A stretch of 64,000 bases of DNA from a virus. Made by a program: the position numbers and the translations under genes. Location: positions 1 through 64,000 of IMG/VR virus record IMGVR_UViG_3300023251_000001; one strand, given 5' to 3'. The notes beneath the pieces were generated by a model. That model was not told where the DNA came from. It saw only the letters and a program-made list of their open reading frames with translations, and ran no database searches. Position 1 is the first letter of the stretch. Every line of letters begins with the position of its first letter. Below, piece after piece: positions 34,978 to 41,599 of this stretch.

Positions 34978-35027
34978 AATTCCCTCCTTTTCAGCTTGCA
35001 CATAATTGTGCAGCAACTACATCTTTA

Positions 35028-35098
35028 GCTCCTGCAACACGCGAGAACGGTGTTTTTTTATCCAATATAAGAAGTAACCGTACTCTTCAGCTAGGAGC
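35028..35098 (-). ncRNA. Y-RNA-like structured RNA, unit 4
   Basis: Closing stem GCTCCT/AGGAGC. Internal loop AGCU-GAA against GCGUGU-UGC. Inner helix GAGTACGG/CCGTTCTC (7 of 8 pairs). The apical part begins TTACTTCTT. 71 bases, 51 bases upstream of the Ro60 start. Confidence 0.7.
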
Positions 35099-35105
35099 AT
35101 AATTT

Positions 35106-35189
35106 GAGACACTGTAACATTCGACCACGGTTATTGGCTTGTAGCCAGTTTCATTAGAAGAAGTATCCGTAATCTACAACTAGTGTCTC
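35106..35189 (-). ncRNA. Y-RNA-like structured RNA, unit 3
   Basis: Closing stem GAGACACT/AGTGTCTC (8 perfect pairs), then AGUU-GUA against GAAUGU-UAC, then inner helix GATTACGG/CCGTGGTC (8 pairs, two G-U). An apical hairpin GGCT/AGCC is possible. 84 bases. Confidence 0.75.
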
Positions 35190-35196
35190 GCATGTT

Positions 35197-35300
35197 TCAA
35201 GGACTGCAATATTCGATATCTGGATGTCAGGCTCGGCCAAGAGTTTCCACCAAACATCCAGATTTCTTAGGAGTATCCGCAATCTGCAGCTAGTCCCTAA
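35197..35300 (-). ncRNA. Y-RNA-like structured RNA, unit 2
   Basis: Closing stem TTAGGGACT/AGTCCTTGA (9 pairs with two G-U), AGCU-GCA against GAAUAU-UGC, short GAT/ATC helix, then a separate perfect 10-bp hairpin ATCTGGATGT/ACATCCAGAT. The shared core GATTGCGGATACTCC is bulged. 104 bases. Confidence 0.7.
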
Positions 35301-35307
35301 TCTTAAA

Positions 35308-35387
35308 GCACCGCAACGAGCGGAGACGGGTATGCCAATTAAGGCGTTCTGTAAGATAGAAGTAACCGTCATTCCTGCAGCTGGTGC
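35308..35387 (-). ncRNA. Y-RNA-like structured RNA, unit 1
   Basis: Closing stem GCACC/GGTGC, AGCU-GCA against GCUCGU-UGC, inner helix GGAATGACGG/CCGTCTCC (8 pairs with a 2-base bulge), then TTACTTCTA. An alternative pairing AAGATAG/CTATCTT competes. A hairpin CTTGGCA/TGCCAAG lies just upstream at 35420-35396. Confidence 0.7.
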
Positions 35388-35433
35388 CTATCTTTCTTGG
35401 CAGAAGTACACTATGCCAAGTTTTTAATCTTTT

Positions 35434-35676
35434 CTAATCGCTATCAATTTCGAACAAAGACATAGGTTCTTCTCTAGCTAAATTCACAGAGTGGAGATAG
35501 CCAGCGCAATACATTAGCATCGCCATCTCAACATCGTTGATAATGCCATCAAATCTGGCCGTAGTGACGATGTTTGCAATATCAAACGCATTCGAATCGC
35601 CTTCTCTGATACCAGCACGTTCAGCTGTATCTACAAAGTTGTCAATTCCAAAAAGCAATCGCATCGTTTCTTTCAT
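35434..35676 (-). CDS. Unknown 80-residue acidic protein in the Ro60 transcript
   Basis: Start at 35676 after GAGGAGGCAAAA. MRLLFGIDNFVDTAER... then EMAMLMYCAGYLHSVNLA, resembling the family-B helical proteins at 32.5-33.5 kb. It is the first gene after the promoter at 35698-35726. Confidence 0.7.
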   Translation of the reverse strand: MKETMRLLFGIDNFVDTAERAGIREGDSNAFDIANIVTTARFDGIINDVEMAMLMYCAGYLHSVNLAREEPMSLFEIDSD

Positions 35677-35697
35677 TTTTGCCTCCTCGATATTTAC

Positions 35698-35726
35698 AGT
35701 ATAGCACATTTCCACCCTTCCGTCAA
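35698..35726 (-). promoter_or_regulatory. Promoter of the Ro60 / structured-RNA unit
   Basis: TTGACG (35726-35721), 17 bases, TATACT (35703-35698). The motif GGTGACGAATGTC (35752-35740) is 13 bases upstream. The promoter overlaps the stop codon of the endonuclease gene at 35723. Confidence 0.82.
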
Positions 35727-36436
35727 GTCGTGCCAGAAAGACATTCGTCACCTATCCACTCTAGGAACATTTCTTCTGTTGAATGTCTCCCGTAAATACG
35801 GTGGAATTTCTTATGGCACTCATCGCAGAGCGTCACGCCATTATTTAATTCAAAGCGCAATCCTGGGTTGTCTGTGAATCCTAGAATGTGATGCGCGTTT
35901 AGTTTTCCACGTAATTTTCCACATTTTTGGCACACAAACAAATCTCTTTCATAAACCATTTGACGCCACTCATAGTATTTTGGACTGCTTCGATCAGAAT
36001 GCCTATCGTCGTCTGTTTTATTTGGGTTCCAATTAGGATTTAGCGGACCTTTCCTAGTACTCATAACGTCTTTATGCAGACACCCACATGATTTTGTAAG
36101 CTCGGCAACAAGACTAGCCACAGGGATATATGCAAAATTTCCGCAATCACACCTACACTTCCAAACAACGCTACCATTAACCCTCTTGTCGGTAGGCTCT
36201 ATGGCTACCAATCTTCCAAACCTCATCCCAGTTAAGTCTCGTTTACGCAACTCTCCTCTAAGGCACCCGCATGATCTTGTCCCACCTGTGGTAAGATGCG
36301 GGCTAGTGACGAGAGCGAGTGCGCCGCAGTCGCATCGACATCTCCATACAACGCCACAATCTTTTCTCATGTTAGTAGGCTCTATAACGACTAACCTTCC
36401 AAATCGCTGGCCGGTTAAATCTCTAATCTCGCTCAT
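35723..36436 (-). CDS. HNH homing endonuclease with two zinc-ribbon repeats (copy 3)
   Basis: 237 residues, same architecture as copies 1 and 2 (SGCGCL-type zinc knuckles, then CQKCGK, NAHHILGF, LCDECHKKFH). Its last codons contain the GGTGACGAATGTC promoter motif and its TGA stop overlaps the -35 box, so the gene end and the promoter are shared DNA. Confidence 0.9.
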   Translation of the reverse strand: MSEIRDLTGQRFGRLVVIEPTNMRKDCGVVWRCRCDCGALALVTSPHLTTGGTRSCGCLRGELRKRDLTGMRFGRLVAIEPTDKRVNGSVVWKCRCDCGNFAYIPVASLVAELTKSCGCLHKDVMSTRKGPLNPNWNPNKTDDDRHSDRSSPKYYEWRQMVYERDLFVCQKCGKLRGKLNAHHILGFTDNPGLRFELNNGVTLCDECHKKFHRIYGRHSTEEMFLEWIGDECLSGTT

Positions 36437-36464
36437 AGATACCTCTTAGTCGTTGATGTAGCTG

Positions 36465-36547
36465 CGGAAGGTGAGTGACTCGAACACTCATAACCTCTCG
36501 GTCATATCCGCTTTCAAAACGGATTGCTTTCCATTCGCCTACCTTCC
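36465..36547 (-). tRNA. tRNA-Ser (TGA)
   Basis: Acceptor GGAAGGT/ACCTTCC perfect, anticodon stem TCCGT/GCGGA with loop TTTGAAA, long variable arm (ACC..GGT), T arm GAGTG-TTCGAGT-CACTC, G73. 83 bases. Confidence 0.9.
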
Positions 36548-36565
36548 GTTATTTCGCTCGCTTGA

Positions 36566-36835
36566 TTATCGCGGGAATATCCCAATTCTAACTGGAATAA
36601 CATCGCAGCTAAGAGCACGAGACTTCAGAGAAGCGGCCTGATTATCTGCCCCCGCCAACGTCTTGAATGTCCTGAGAGTATCGCTTGAGAATCTCACACG
36701 ATCTTCCAGAAGCATTGGCTCCAACTTCCCGCGTTTATTTCTTTTCCAACAACTGTCAACCCCATTGTAGAAACTTCCATCGATGAACTGAATCGCGAAT
36801 TCGTCTGTTTCAATCACGCTAAACATTTTCTTCAT
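36566..36835 (-). CDS. Unknown 89-residue protein
   Basis: MKKMFSVIETDEFAIQFIDG..., basic middle (CWKRNKRGKLEPM). Ribosome site GGGAGGTTAAC before the ATG. It follows the 154-residue gene by one base. No family recognised. Confidence 0.7.
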   Translation of the reverse strand: MKKMFSVIETDEFAIQFIDGSFYNGVDSCWKRNKRGKLEPMLLEDRVRFSSDTLRTFKTLAGADNQAASLKSRALSCDVIPVRIGIFPR

Positions 36836-36836
36836 G

Positions 36837-37301
36837 TTAACCTCCCAAATTCACAGTGACTTGAACAACATTGCCGGACATCTTCTTCGCCGTCTTAATG
36901 GCTGATGCCTCGATCTTGTAGATCGTTGGCAGCGTCCCGCTTTTCTTTGAAGTGAGTTGCGCTCTGCTTTGATAGCCAGTATTGTACGTATAAGACGGTT
37001 CCCAGCAATGGAACCAATGTTTGCCGTCTTTTGTTTCAACTACCCAGGCCGAACCAACTTCCTCGCCAAGATCAATGTCGCTTTCTACCTTGGCTGTACT
37101 TTCAACCGTCAACACAGCATCAATTTCTCCATATGAAGAAACCTTATCCGTTTTGACGATTAGACCAGTGTCAATGTTGAGAAGACCGGCCTCAGTGGCA
37201 ATTAACAGAACATCTTTGCTCCCAACCTTTGCGGCTACTGGAATTCCCAGTGGGATATTCCCAGCCCTTGACGCTTTGAACACTTCTGCGCTAATCTTCA
37301 T
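36837..37301 (-). CDS. Unknown 154-residue beta-rich protein
   Basis: Start at 37301 with GGGAGGGTGATTATT upstream. The N-terminal half has a double-psi or barrel look (GIPVAAKVGSKDVLLIATEAG). The C-terminal half has KHWFHCWEPSY. Located after tRNA-Tyr. Confidence 0.65.
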   Translation of the reverse strand: MKISAEVFKASRAGNIPLGIPVAAKVGSKDVLLIATEAGLLNIDTGLIVKTDKVSSYGEIDAVLTVESTAKVESDIDLGEEVGSAWVVETKDGKHWFHCWEPSYTYNTGYQSRAQLTSKKSGTLPTIYKIEASAIKTAKKMSGNVVQVTVNLGG

Positions 37302-37330
37302 AATAATCACCCTCCCAGATGTTATTTTGG

Positions 37331-37413
37331 TGGGTTGTGTAGGAATCGAACCTACGAAGTCCTTCGGACGCCGGATCTACAATCCAGAGCAATTGCCGCT
37401 ATGCGAACAACCC
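37331..37413 (-). tRNA. tRNA-Tyr (GTA)
   Basis: Acceptor GGGTTGT/ACAACCC, anticodon stem CTGGA/TCCGG with loop TTGTAGA, long variable arm (GTCC..GGAC), T arm GTAGG-TTCGATT-CCTAC, A73 and encoded CCA. Confidence 0.93.
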
Positions 37414-37421
37414 ATTATGTG

Positions 37422-37733
37422 TTAAAATGCAAACTTCTTATTCCATGTTTCAAGTATCACGTCTAACTCTTCCCTGTATTCTGCATTCTCAGTTGATGCC
37501 GCAGCAAGCTTCACTTTGTTCAGGTCAACTTTTATGCATCTGTCAGGCCGATAAATACGCCTCGTAAACAAAACGACTTCGCCTCTTCGTCTAGTAGGAA
37601 TCGTTACCCGTAGGTAATTTCCTCCAACTTCCACGATGAAAGCTACCGCTGAATCCAGTGAGCCTTGACGCATCGTAGGATAACATACGAAGTCCCCGAT
37701 GTCAAGTTTCCTGTTAAGTTTATCTCTAGCCAT
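37422..37733 (-). CDS. Small barrel protein (paralogue family A)
   Basis: 103 residues, KLDIGDFVCYPTMRQGSLDSAVAFIVEVGGNYLRVTIP as in the genes at 29668 and 31249. The C-terminal third is helical. It overlaps the upstream zinc-ribbon gene by 8 bases. Confidence 0.7.
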   Translation of the reverse strand: MARDKLNRKLDIGDFVCYPTMRQGSLDSAVAFIVEVGGNYLRVTIPTRRRGEVVLFTRRIYRPDRCIKVDLNKVKLAAASTENAEYREELDVILETWNKKFAF

Positions 37734-37911
37734 TTCCCCACCCTAGCGCATTTTTAAGAGGCGCATATTCTTCTACGTCATCTGTAGCGTCTTCCCTGTA
37801 GGCTTCACTTCCGCAGTGAGGGCAATAAATCTCTTCGCCGTCGTCCAGAAAGAATCCCGAAATAGTCCATTTTGTCCCGCAATCCTCGCACTCAAGCATG
37901 TGAATTTTCAT
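37726..37911 (-). CDS. 61-residue zinc-ribbon protein, possibly leaderless
   Basis: CEDCG and CPHCG pairs bracket a short loop, forming a rubredoxin-like knuckle. The ATG at 37911 is only about 6 bases from the predicted transcript start and has no ribosome site, so leaderless translation is likely. Confidence 0.65.
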   Translation of the reverse strand: MKIHMLECEDCGTKWTISGFFLDDGEEIYCPHCGSEAYREDATDDVEEYAPLKNALGWGNG

Positions 37912-37921
37912 CTTGAAAAAC

Positions 37922-37950
37922 ATTATACCCGAAAAACATGACGCCGTCAA
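37922..37950 (-). promoter_or_regulatory. Promoter with conserved upstream motif (proximal)
   Basis: TTGACG (37950-37945), 17 bases, TATAAT (37927-37922). GGTGACGAATGTC (37976-37964) lies 13 bases upstream. Confidence 0.85.
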
Positions 37951-37976
37951 GTTTATTGAGGTGGACATTCGTCACC

Positions 37977-38357
37977 TTTTTGCTCCTTATGCCCGTTTAT
38001 GCCCGTTGCTTTTCTCTCCTAAACACATTGTACGATATTCAGCGGCTATTTGTCAAGGGCTGAAATTCTCCCCCTATATACATCACGCGCACGTACGCGA
38101 GTTTGATCTATGAATCTACTAGTATTATCATTCTACTGTTCTTGACTTTGAACTATAAACCTATACTAACATCATACCCGTCTCCGAGGGTGCTTTGATA
38201 ACTTACGGTCTAGTAGTGTTTGTAGTCTTTTAGTCCTGTAGTAAGTTATACAGAAAAGGTGACGAATGTCTTCTTTTTTTCACAGACAATCTTCCCCTCT
38301 AAAAACGAAGATGATCAGCTTTTTTGGTGTATAATGGTGTTCAGGAGGAAAGAAAAT
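37977..38357. other. Divergent control region
   Basis: About 380 bases without genes between leftward and rightward transcription. The GGTGACGAATGTC motif is present at both ends in opposite orientation (37976-37964 and 38254-38266). A doubled TTATGCCCG lies at 37988-38006, and one further leftward promoter is listed separately. A -10-like TATAAT (38330-38335) serves the rightward gene. Confidence 0.6.
38027..38056 (-). promoter_or_regulatory. Distal leftward promoter
   Basis: TTGACA (38056-38051), an 18-base spacer and TACAAT (38032-38027). It reads through the doubled TTATGCCCG and the proximal promoter. Confidence 0.65.
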
Positions 38358-38528
38358 ATGGAAAATCTAGTACGCATTGAAGCAGTCGAGGGCAGTCCGT
38401 TGGAGATTCAGTTGGTCGTTGATGCACTTGTCATTATGCAGGAAGAGGCCTGTCATCGTGCCAAGCTTGAAACAATTGCTAATCACCTGAAAGGCGTGAT
38501 TAGACGCGGACCCAACGTAGAACTATAA
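38358..38528 (+). CDS. 56-residue protein, lone rightward gene
   Basis: MENLVRIEAVEGSPLEIQ..., alpha/beta, preceded by AGGAGGAAAGAAAAT. It has its own -10 and a strong terminator 40 bases after the stop, so it is a monocistronic unit inside a leftward region. This arrangement suits a regulator, but no DNA-binding motif is seen. Confidence 0.75.
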   Translation: MENLVRIEAVEGSPLEIQLVVDALVIMQEEACHRAKLETIANHLKGVIRRGPNVEL

Positions 38529-38569
38529 CTGGAATACCCGTATTCTCGTTTCGAACCCGCGAATACAAA

Positions 38570-38610
38570 GCCAGGACGAGACACCTCCCGTTTCGTCCTG
38601 GCTCATTTTT
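38570..38610 (+). terminator. Intrinsic terminator of the rightward unit
   Basis: A 14-bp stem (AGCCAGGACGAGAC/GTTTCGTCCTGGCT, one G-U), 7-base loop, then CATTTTT. Confidence 0.92.
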
Positions 38611-38704
38611 AATACGCAAATGGAGGCCACTTATCTTCAGGCCAGATCATAATAGCAATCGTCATGACGATACAGACATACAACAACACTAATCGCCAGT
38701 CCAT
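38609..38704 (-). CDS. 31-residue single-pass membrane peptide
   Basis: MDWRLVLLYVCIVMTIAIMIW spans a membrane and is followed by a short polar tail. Its ATG overlaps the lipoprotein stop (TAATG at 38704), which supports expression. Confidence 0.55.
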   Translation of the reverse strand: MDWRLVLLYVCIVMTIAIMIWPEDKWPPFAY

Positions 38705-39129
38705 TATCGTTCGATCCGCCATAGTCCATCAGGCGCTGGAACGAATGTAGTAGATCCTCCATCATTGTCGAATGCAGTTACTGAGATGGGATACCATCCG
38801 ACACCAGGAAATTGGTATGTAATCATCTCCGACTCATCGGCCATACGGTCTGTGTTCTGGTTATTGCCGATCCTAAACGTATGGCCATCAACACGAATAA
38901 CCCATGAGACAATATAGCCGTCTGGATCATAACCCTTGCCGTAAATGTCGTATTCGAAAGGAGCATGCTGTTGTATCCCGTTTGGTGAATGGATAGCCCC
39001 GAAACCGATGACTGGTAGTTGGTTTGACCCGGTTTGAGACAAAACCGGATCATCGATTATCAAACAACCAGACAACGCCATCGGAAGCAAAAACGCTACT
39101 GCAATCGCTACAAAAATTCTCTTATTCAT
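38704..39129 (-). CDS. Lipoprotein with PKD/Ig-like domain
   Basis: 141 residues from 39129 (GGGAGGTTTGAG upstream). A signal peptide ends in the lipobox ALSGC (C22). The exported part has a PKD-like sandwich (FGAIHSPNGIQQH, GYDPDGYIVSWVIRVDG, PISVTAFDNDGG). Phage surface lipoproteins can block superinfection, but that role is inference. Confidence 0.8.
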   Translation of the reverse strand: MNKRIFVAIAVAFLLPMALSGCLIIDDPVLSQTGSNQLPVIGFGAIHSPNGIQQHAPFEYDIYGKGYDPDGYIVSWVIRVDGHTFRIGNNQNTDRMADESEMITYQFPGVGWYPISVTAFDNDGGSTTFVPAPDGLWRIER

Positions 39130-39130
39130 C

Positions 39131-39307
39131 TCAAACCTCCCACTCCATTCTTGCTTTAGCAAACATCTTCAGAGCATGCCAAACCTGCGAGTCAATGAAG
39201 ATTGGATCTGACTCACTGATTCCATCGAACGTATAAAGCTCGATCATACCGGCATCTTTCTCAGCATACACTCCATCACCGAGATACATTCTACCGTTTT
39301 CTTCCAT
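39131..39307 (-). CDS. Unknown 58-residue protein
   Basis: MEENGRMYLGDGVYAEKDAG..., start after AAGGAGGTTTAAC. Its stop is one base before the lipoprotein ATG. First gene after the promoter at 39351-39379. Confidence 0.7.
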   Translation of the reverse strand: MEENGRMYLGDGVYAEKDAGMIELYTFDGISESDPIFIDSQVWHALKMFAKARMEWEV

Positions 39308-39320
39308 GTTAAACCTCCTT

Positions 39321-39344
39321 GCAAAGGCCGGTTAAGGCCTTTGC
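39321..39344 (-). promoter_or_regulatory. 5' leader hairpin at the transcript start
   Basis: A perfect 9-bp stem (GCAAAGGCC/GGCCTTTGC) with a 6-base loop. It begins at the expected start site (about 7 bases after the -10 box) and ends against the AAGGAGG ribosome site, a layout that protects mRNA 5' ends. Confidence 0.7.
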
Positions 39345-39350
39345 GCCATT

Positions 39351-39379
39351 ACTATAACCGATATCACTGCGCTTGTCAA
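39351..39379 (-). promoter_or_regulatory. Promoter of the lipoprotein unit
   Basis: TTGACA (39379-39374), 17 bases, TATAGT (39356-39351). Confidence 0.82.
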
Positions 39380-39380
39380 G

Positions 39381-39689
39381 CTATGCCTGATCTTCGTCCA
39401 CCCAATAGTATTTACGGCCTTCTACTTCTGGCAGTAGAATGTAAGGCCTGTCCTCAAAAACAACATTTCCATCGATGTCCTCCAAATCCATGTTGATAAA
39501 CAGGCTGAGTATATCTCCGTAGTGTCCGTTGATATTTATCATGCCAACACTCTTTCGGCTAAAAAACCTACGCTTAGTCCCTTTAAGAGCGATCTTGTAT
39601 TTACCGTACCATACATCTTCATTGAACACCAGAGTAGTTTGTTCATTCAAATCTTTCTTACGCAAACGCCTTCGTTTTCCTTTGTACAT
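39381..39689 (-). CDS. Unknown 102-residue basic protein
   Basis: N-terminus MYKGKRRRLRKKDLNEQ is strongly basic. The rest is beta-rich (ILSLFINMDLEDIDGNVVFED). Ribosome site TAGGAGGACAT. Its stop lies 2 bases from the promoter at 39379. Confidence 0.7.
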   Translation of the reverse strand: MYKGKRRRLRKKDLNEQTTLVFNEDVWYGKYKIALKGTKRRFFSRKSVGMININGHYGDILSLFINMDLEDIDGNVVFEDRPYILLPEVEGRKYYWVDEDQA

Positions 39690-39710
39690 ATGTCCTCCTA
39701 TTTTAGGCGA

Positions 39711-40253
39711 CTAAGTTGATTCGCTAAGTTCATCTTCCAACTGTTTCATGTCTCTTTGTTTCATAAGCAACGAAATTTCATCTAGCGATATTGGCCTTCC
39801 AAATACATCCCATCCTACATCCATCGACAACCCGAAGTCTGGTTGAGTACCATGCCAGTGTCCGTACAGATGAATCGATCCATATTCCCTCTGCTTCCAC
39901 GTCCTATGCGCGTAATGGGATAGGAAGAAACCCTTCGATGTCTTCAATTCCTTCGAACCAAGCCACTTAACGTCCTGTACAGACGAGAACATCTCTTTTT
40001 GCCATAGTTTAAGACTGTCATGGTTGCCTAGGATCAAATGAATGCGTCCGTTAAGCCTGTCAACGAAGTCTTCTGGATGATACCAAGCAAAGTCGCCCAA
40101 ATGGTAAACCGTGTCGCCTGGACGAACGGTCTGATTCCATCTTGCTACGATGCCATTGTTCATGTCTTGAACAGTCTCATATTCAGGTCGATACTTATGA
40201 GCTAGTACAGCATGCTCAAAGTGCGTGTCAGCTGTGAACCATGTGTTGTGCAT
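39711..40253 (-). CDS. Calcineurin-type metallophosphoesterase
   Basis: 180 residues from the ATG at 40253. The metal ligands are visible in order: DTH (9-11), GDFAW, GNHD, SHYAHR and GHWHG. The family cleaves phosphodiesters or phosphomonoesters. The phage substrate is unknown. Preceded by AGGAGTGGTAGC. Confidence 0.88.
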   Translation of the reverse strand: MHNTWFTADTHFEHAVLAHKYRPEYETVQDMNNGIVARWNQTVRPGDTVYHLGDFAWYHPEDFVDRLNGRIHLILGNHDSLKLWQKEMFSSVQDVKWLGSKELKTSKGFFLSHYAHRTWKQREYGSIHLYGHWHGTQPDFGLSMDVGWDVFGRPISLDEISLLMKQRDMKQLEDELSEST

Positions 40254-40254
40254 G

Positions 40255-40491
40255 CTACCACTCCTTGTTGTGATTGTGATCCTCTTTTTTCTCAAACTCG
40301 ACGGACGAAGCCAAGAAGTTAAGTAGAGAGAAAGGCTGGGCATCATCCACGTCGCCTGTATCTTCTATTGACTCCGCAAGACGCAATAGCAACCGGTTTG
40401 TCAGTGCCTGTCCGTCTGCAATACGCTCAAGAGCATTTGCGATTGCTACAAGAGAATCAGCTATAACAATTTCTGGACTTTTTCCGTCCAT
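40255..40491 (-). CDS. Unknown 78-residue helical protein
   Basis: Begins MDGKSPEIVIADSLVAIANAL, a long amphipathic helix, and ends KEDHNHNKEW. Its ATG overlaps the stop of the rubredoxin-like gene. Confidence 0.65.
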   Translation of the reverse strand: MDGKSPEIVIADSLVAIANALERIADGQALTNRLLLRLAESIEDTGDVDDAQPFSLLNFLASSVEFEKKEDHNHNKEW

Positions 40492-40628
40492 TATTTCTCC
40501 CCTGCTATAATTGGAGTATCATCCTTTGGCGCAAACGCACCGCATACAGGGCATTCCAGCATACTTGAGTCTCCTTCAACTTCCTGCATGTCTCGATAAC
40601 CACAGTTAATGCAAAAATACTTCTTCAT
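40491..40628 (-). CDS. 45-residue rubredoxin-like protein
   Basis: Two CxxC knuckles (CINCGYRD, CPVCGAFAP) in the rubredoxin order, with GAGGTAGAATA upstream. It could carry iron or only zinc. It overlaps the lipoprotein stop at 40628. Confidence 0.72.
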   Translation of the reverse strand: MKKYFCINCGYRDMQEVEGDSSMLECPVCGAFAPKDDTPIIAGEK

Positions 40629-40879
40629 TATTCTACCTCCACGCTTACGATTACTTCCAGAGGATTTAAGTTCAAATCTCCTCCACGAACATATCTGACC
40701 AGTAGTATTTCATTCTCCTGTGATACGAGCCATAGGACATCAGAGCCATCTACAGAAGTCAACGTTGCTTCTGGATATCTCTGAGCAACAAAATTCCTTA
40801 TACTCACCTGTCCTTGGCATCCGGATATGAGCAAACCAATGAACAGGACTGCCAACGCGATGACTATTCTTTTCTTCAT
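40628..40879 (-). CDS. Small lipoprotein
   Basis: 83 residues. Signal peptide MKKRIVIALAVLFIGLLISGC has lipobox LISGC (C21). The mature domain is about 60 residues with a small alpha/beta fold. It overlaps neighbours at both ends by 1-4 bases. Confidence 0.78.
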   Translation of the reverse strand: MKKRIVIALAVLFIGLLISGCQGQVSIRNFVAQRYPEATLTSVDGSDVLWLVSQENEILLVRYVRGGDLNLNPLEVIVSVEVE

Positions 40880-41175
40880 AAGTGCTTCCTTAGTGTATTT
40901 TCAGCATTTTCCTGACCTACGAAAAGATGTCCGACGAACTTACCTTCCAATAACTGATAACTGTCTAGGTATTGCCAATTACGGACATGCGCCGACTCTA
41001 ATCCAGTGCCAACTGTCATGAATTGTCTGGTGACAAATGGGTTGCTTAGATCTACGTGCCACCACATAACTAACTTACCATGCTGCCAATCCATCTTGAG
41101 AAACTTAGCCCCACTTGGCATAGCTAGAGAGAAGTCGCGTACTTCAGTCACTGGGTACTTGTACACTGTCATCAT
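40876..41175 (-). CDS. DUF7352-like small protein
   Basis: 99 residues: VYKYPVTEVRDFSLAMPSGA, then VMWWHVDLSN and FMTVGTG, the order seen in a small phage family of unknown function annotated as DUF7352. Confidence 0.6.
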   Translation of the reverse strand: MMTVYKYPVTEVRDFSLAMPSGAKFLKMDWQHGKLVMWWHVDLSNPFVTRQFMTVGTGLESAHVRNWQYLDSYQLLEGKFVGHLFVGQENAENTLRKHL

Positions 41176-41302
41176 TTTCTATCTCCTTGAATTTTTTCTC
41201 AATAGCTTCAAGCTCCAGTATAGCCTGTTCGACTACCCCAACATTAAATTCGTCATCGCCGTCAACTCTTTTGATGCACTCACGAATCCATCTTGTTTTC
41301 AT
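41144..41302 (-). CDS. 52-residue helical protein
   Basis: MKTRWIRECIKRVDGDDEF then a coiled-coil-like stretch (AILELEAIEKKFKEIE). GGAGGTGG precedes the start. It overlaps the next gene by 32 bases in another frame. Confidence 0.6.
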   Translation of the reverse strand: MKTRWIRECIKRVDGDDEFNVGVVEQAILELEAIEKKFKEIENDDSVQVPSD

Positions 41303-41427
41303 CATCCACCTCCTGCTACTTGTGGGCCACAGGCCATGAAAAGCACTGCCATAAACGCAATGATAAACGCTAGTCCTAAACTTGTCAAGACATACTGCTT
41401 AATCATCTTCTTCTTCGCTAGTTTCAC
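41302..41427 (-). CDS. 41-residue membrane or lipoprotein-like peptide (GTG start)
   Basis: GTG at 41427 follows AAGGAGAAAGC. Basic start (KLAKKKMIKQ), a 22-residue hydrophobic helix and CGPQVAGGG at the end. LFMAC could be a lipobox with a very short mature part. Confidence 0.55.
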   Translation of the reverse strand: MKLAKKKMIKQYVLTSLGLAFIIAFMAVLFMACGPQVAGGG

Positions 41428-41599
41428 GCTTTCTCCTTCCGAGCCTCTTATTAAAGCTAGTTGAAGCCGAATGCGGAGAAGGTGCATCTCCCCCACATAG
41501 GCCGCATTCAGCGCATTGAGCATAGAACCACACGCCTTCATTATTCTTAGAATGAACAATCAGATGATCGTGTGGACATTTGTCCGTCTTTCTAACCAC
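41399..41599 (-). CDS. Zinc-ribbon protein resembling restriction-alleviation (Lar) proteins
   Basis: 66 residues from a GTG at 41599. CPHDHLIV, then WFYAQCAECGLCGGDAPS, follows the Lar layout (first knuckle, aromatic strand, CxxCG). The first knuckle has HDH in place of FCG. Anti-restriction is a guess. Confidence 0.5.
   Translation of the reverse strand: MVRKTDKCPHDHLIVHSKNNEGVWFYAQCAECGLCGGDAPSPHSASTSFNKRLGRRKRETSEEEDD

Noticed and set aside
35154-35372. 72-codon minus-strand frame in the Ro60 leader
   Set aside because: It spans repeated structured RNA units, and its codons follow the repeats rather than a protein pattern. No ribosome site.
38140-38170. Promoter-like TTGACT...TATACT on the plus strand
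   Set aside because: The spacer is only 14 bases, and no gene starts nearby in the right position.
41575-41586. GGACATTTGTCC resembling the operator-like dyad
   Set aside because: It lies inside the zinc-ribbon gene and encodes its DKCP residues, so coincidence is likely.
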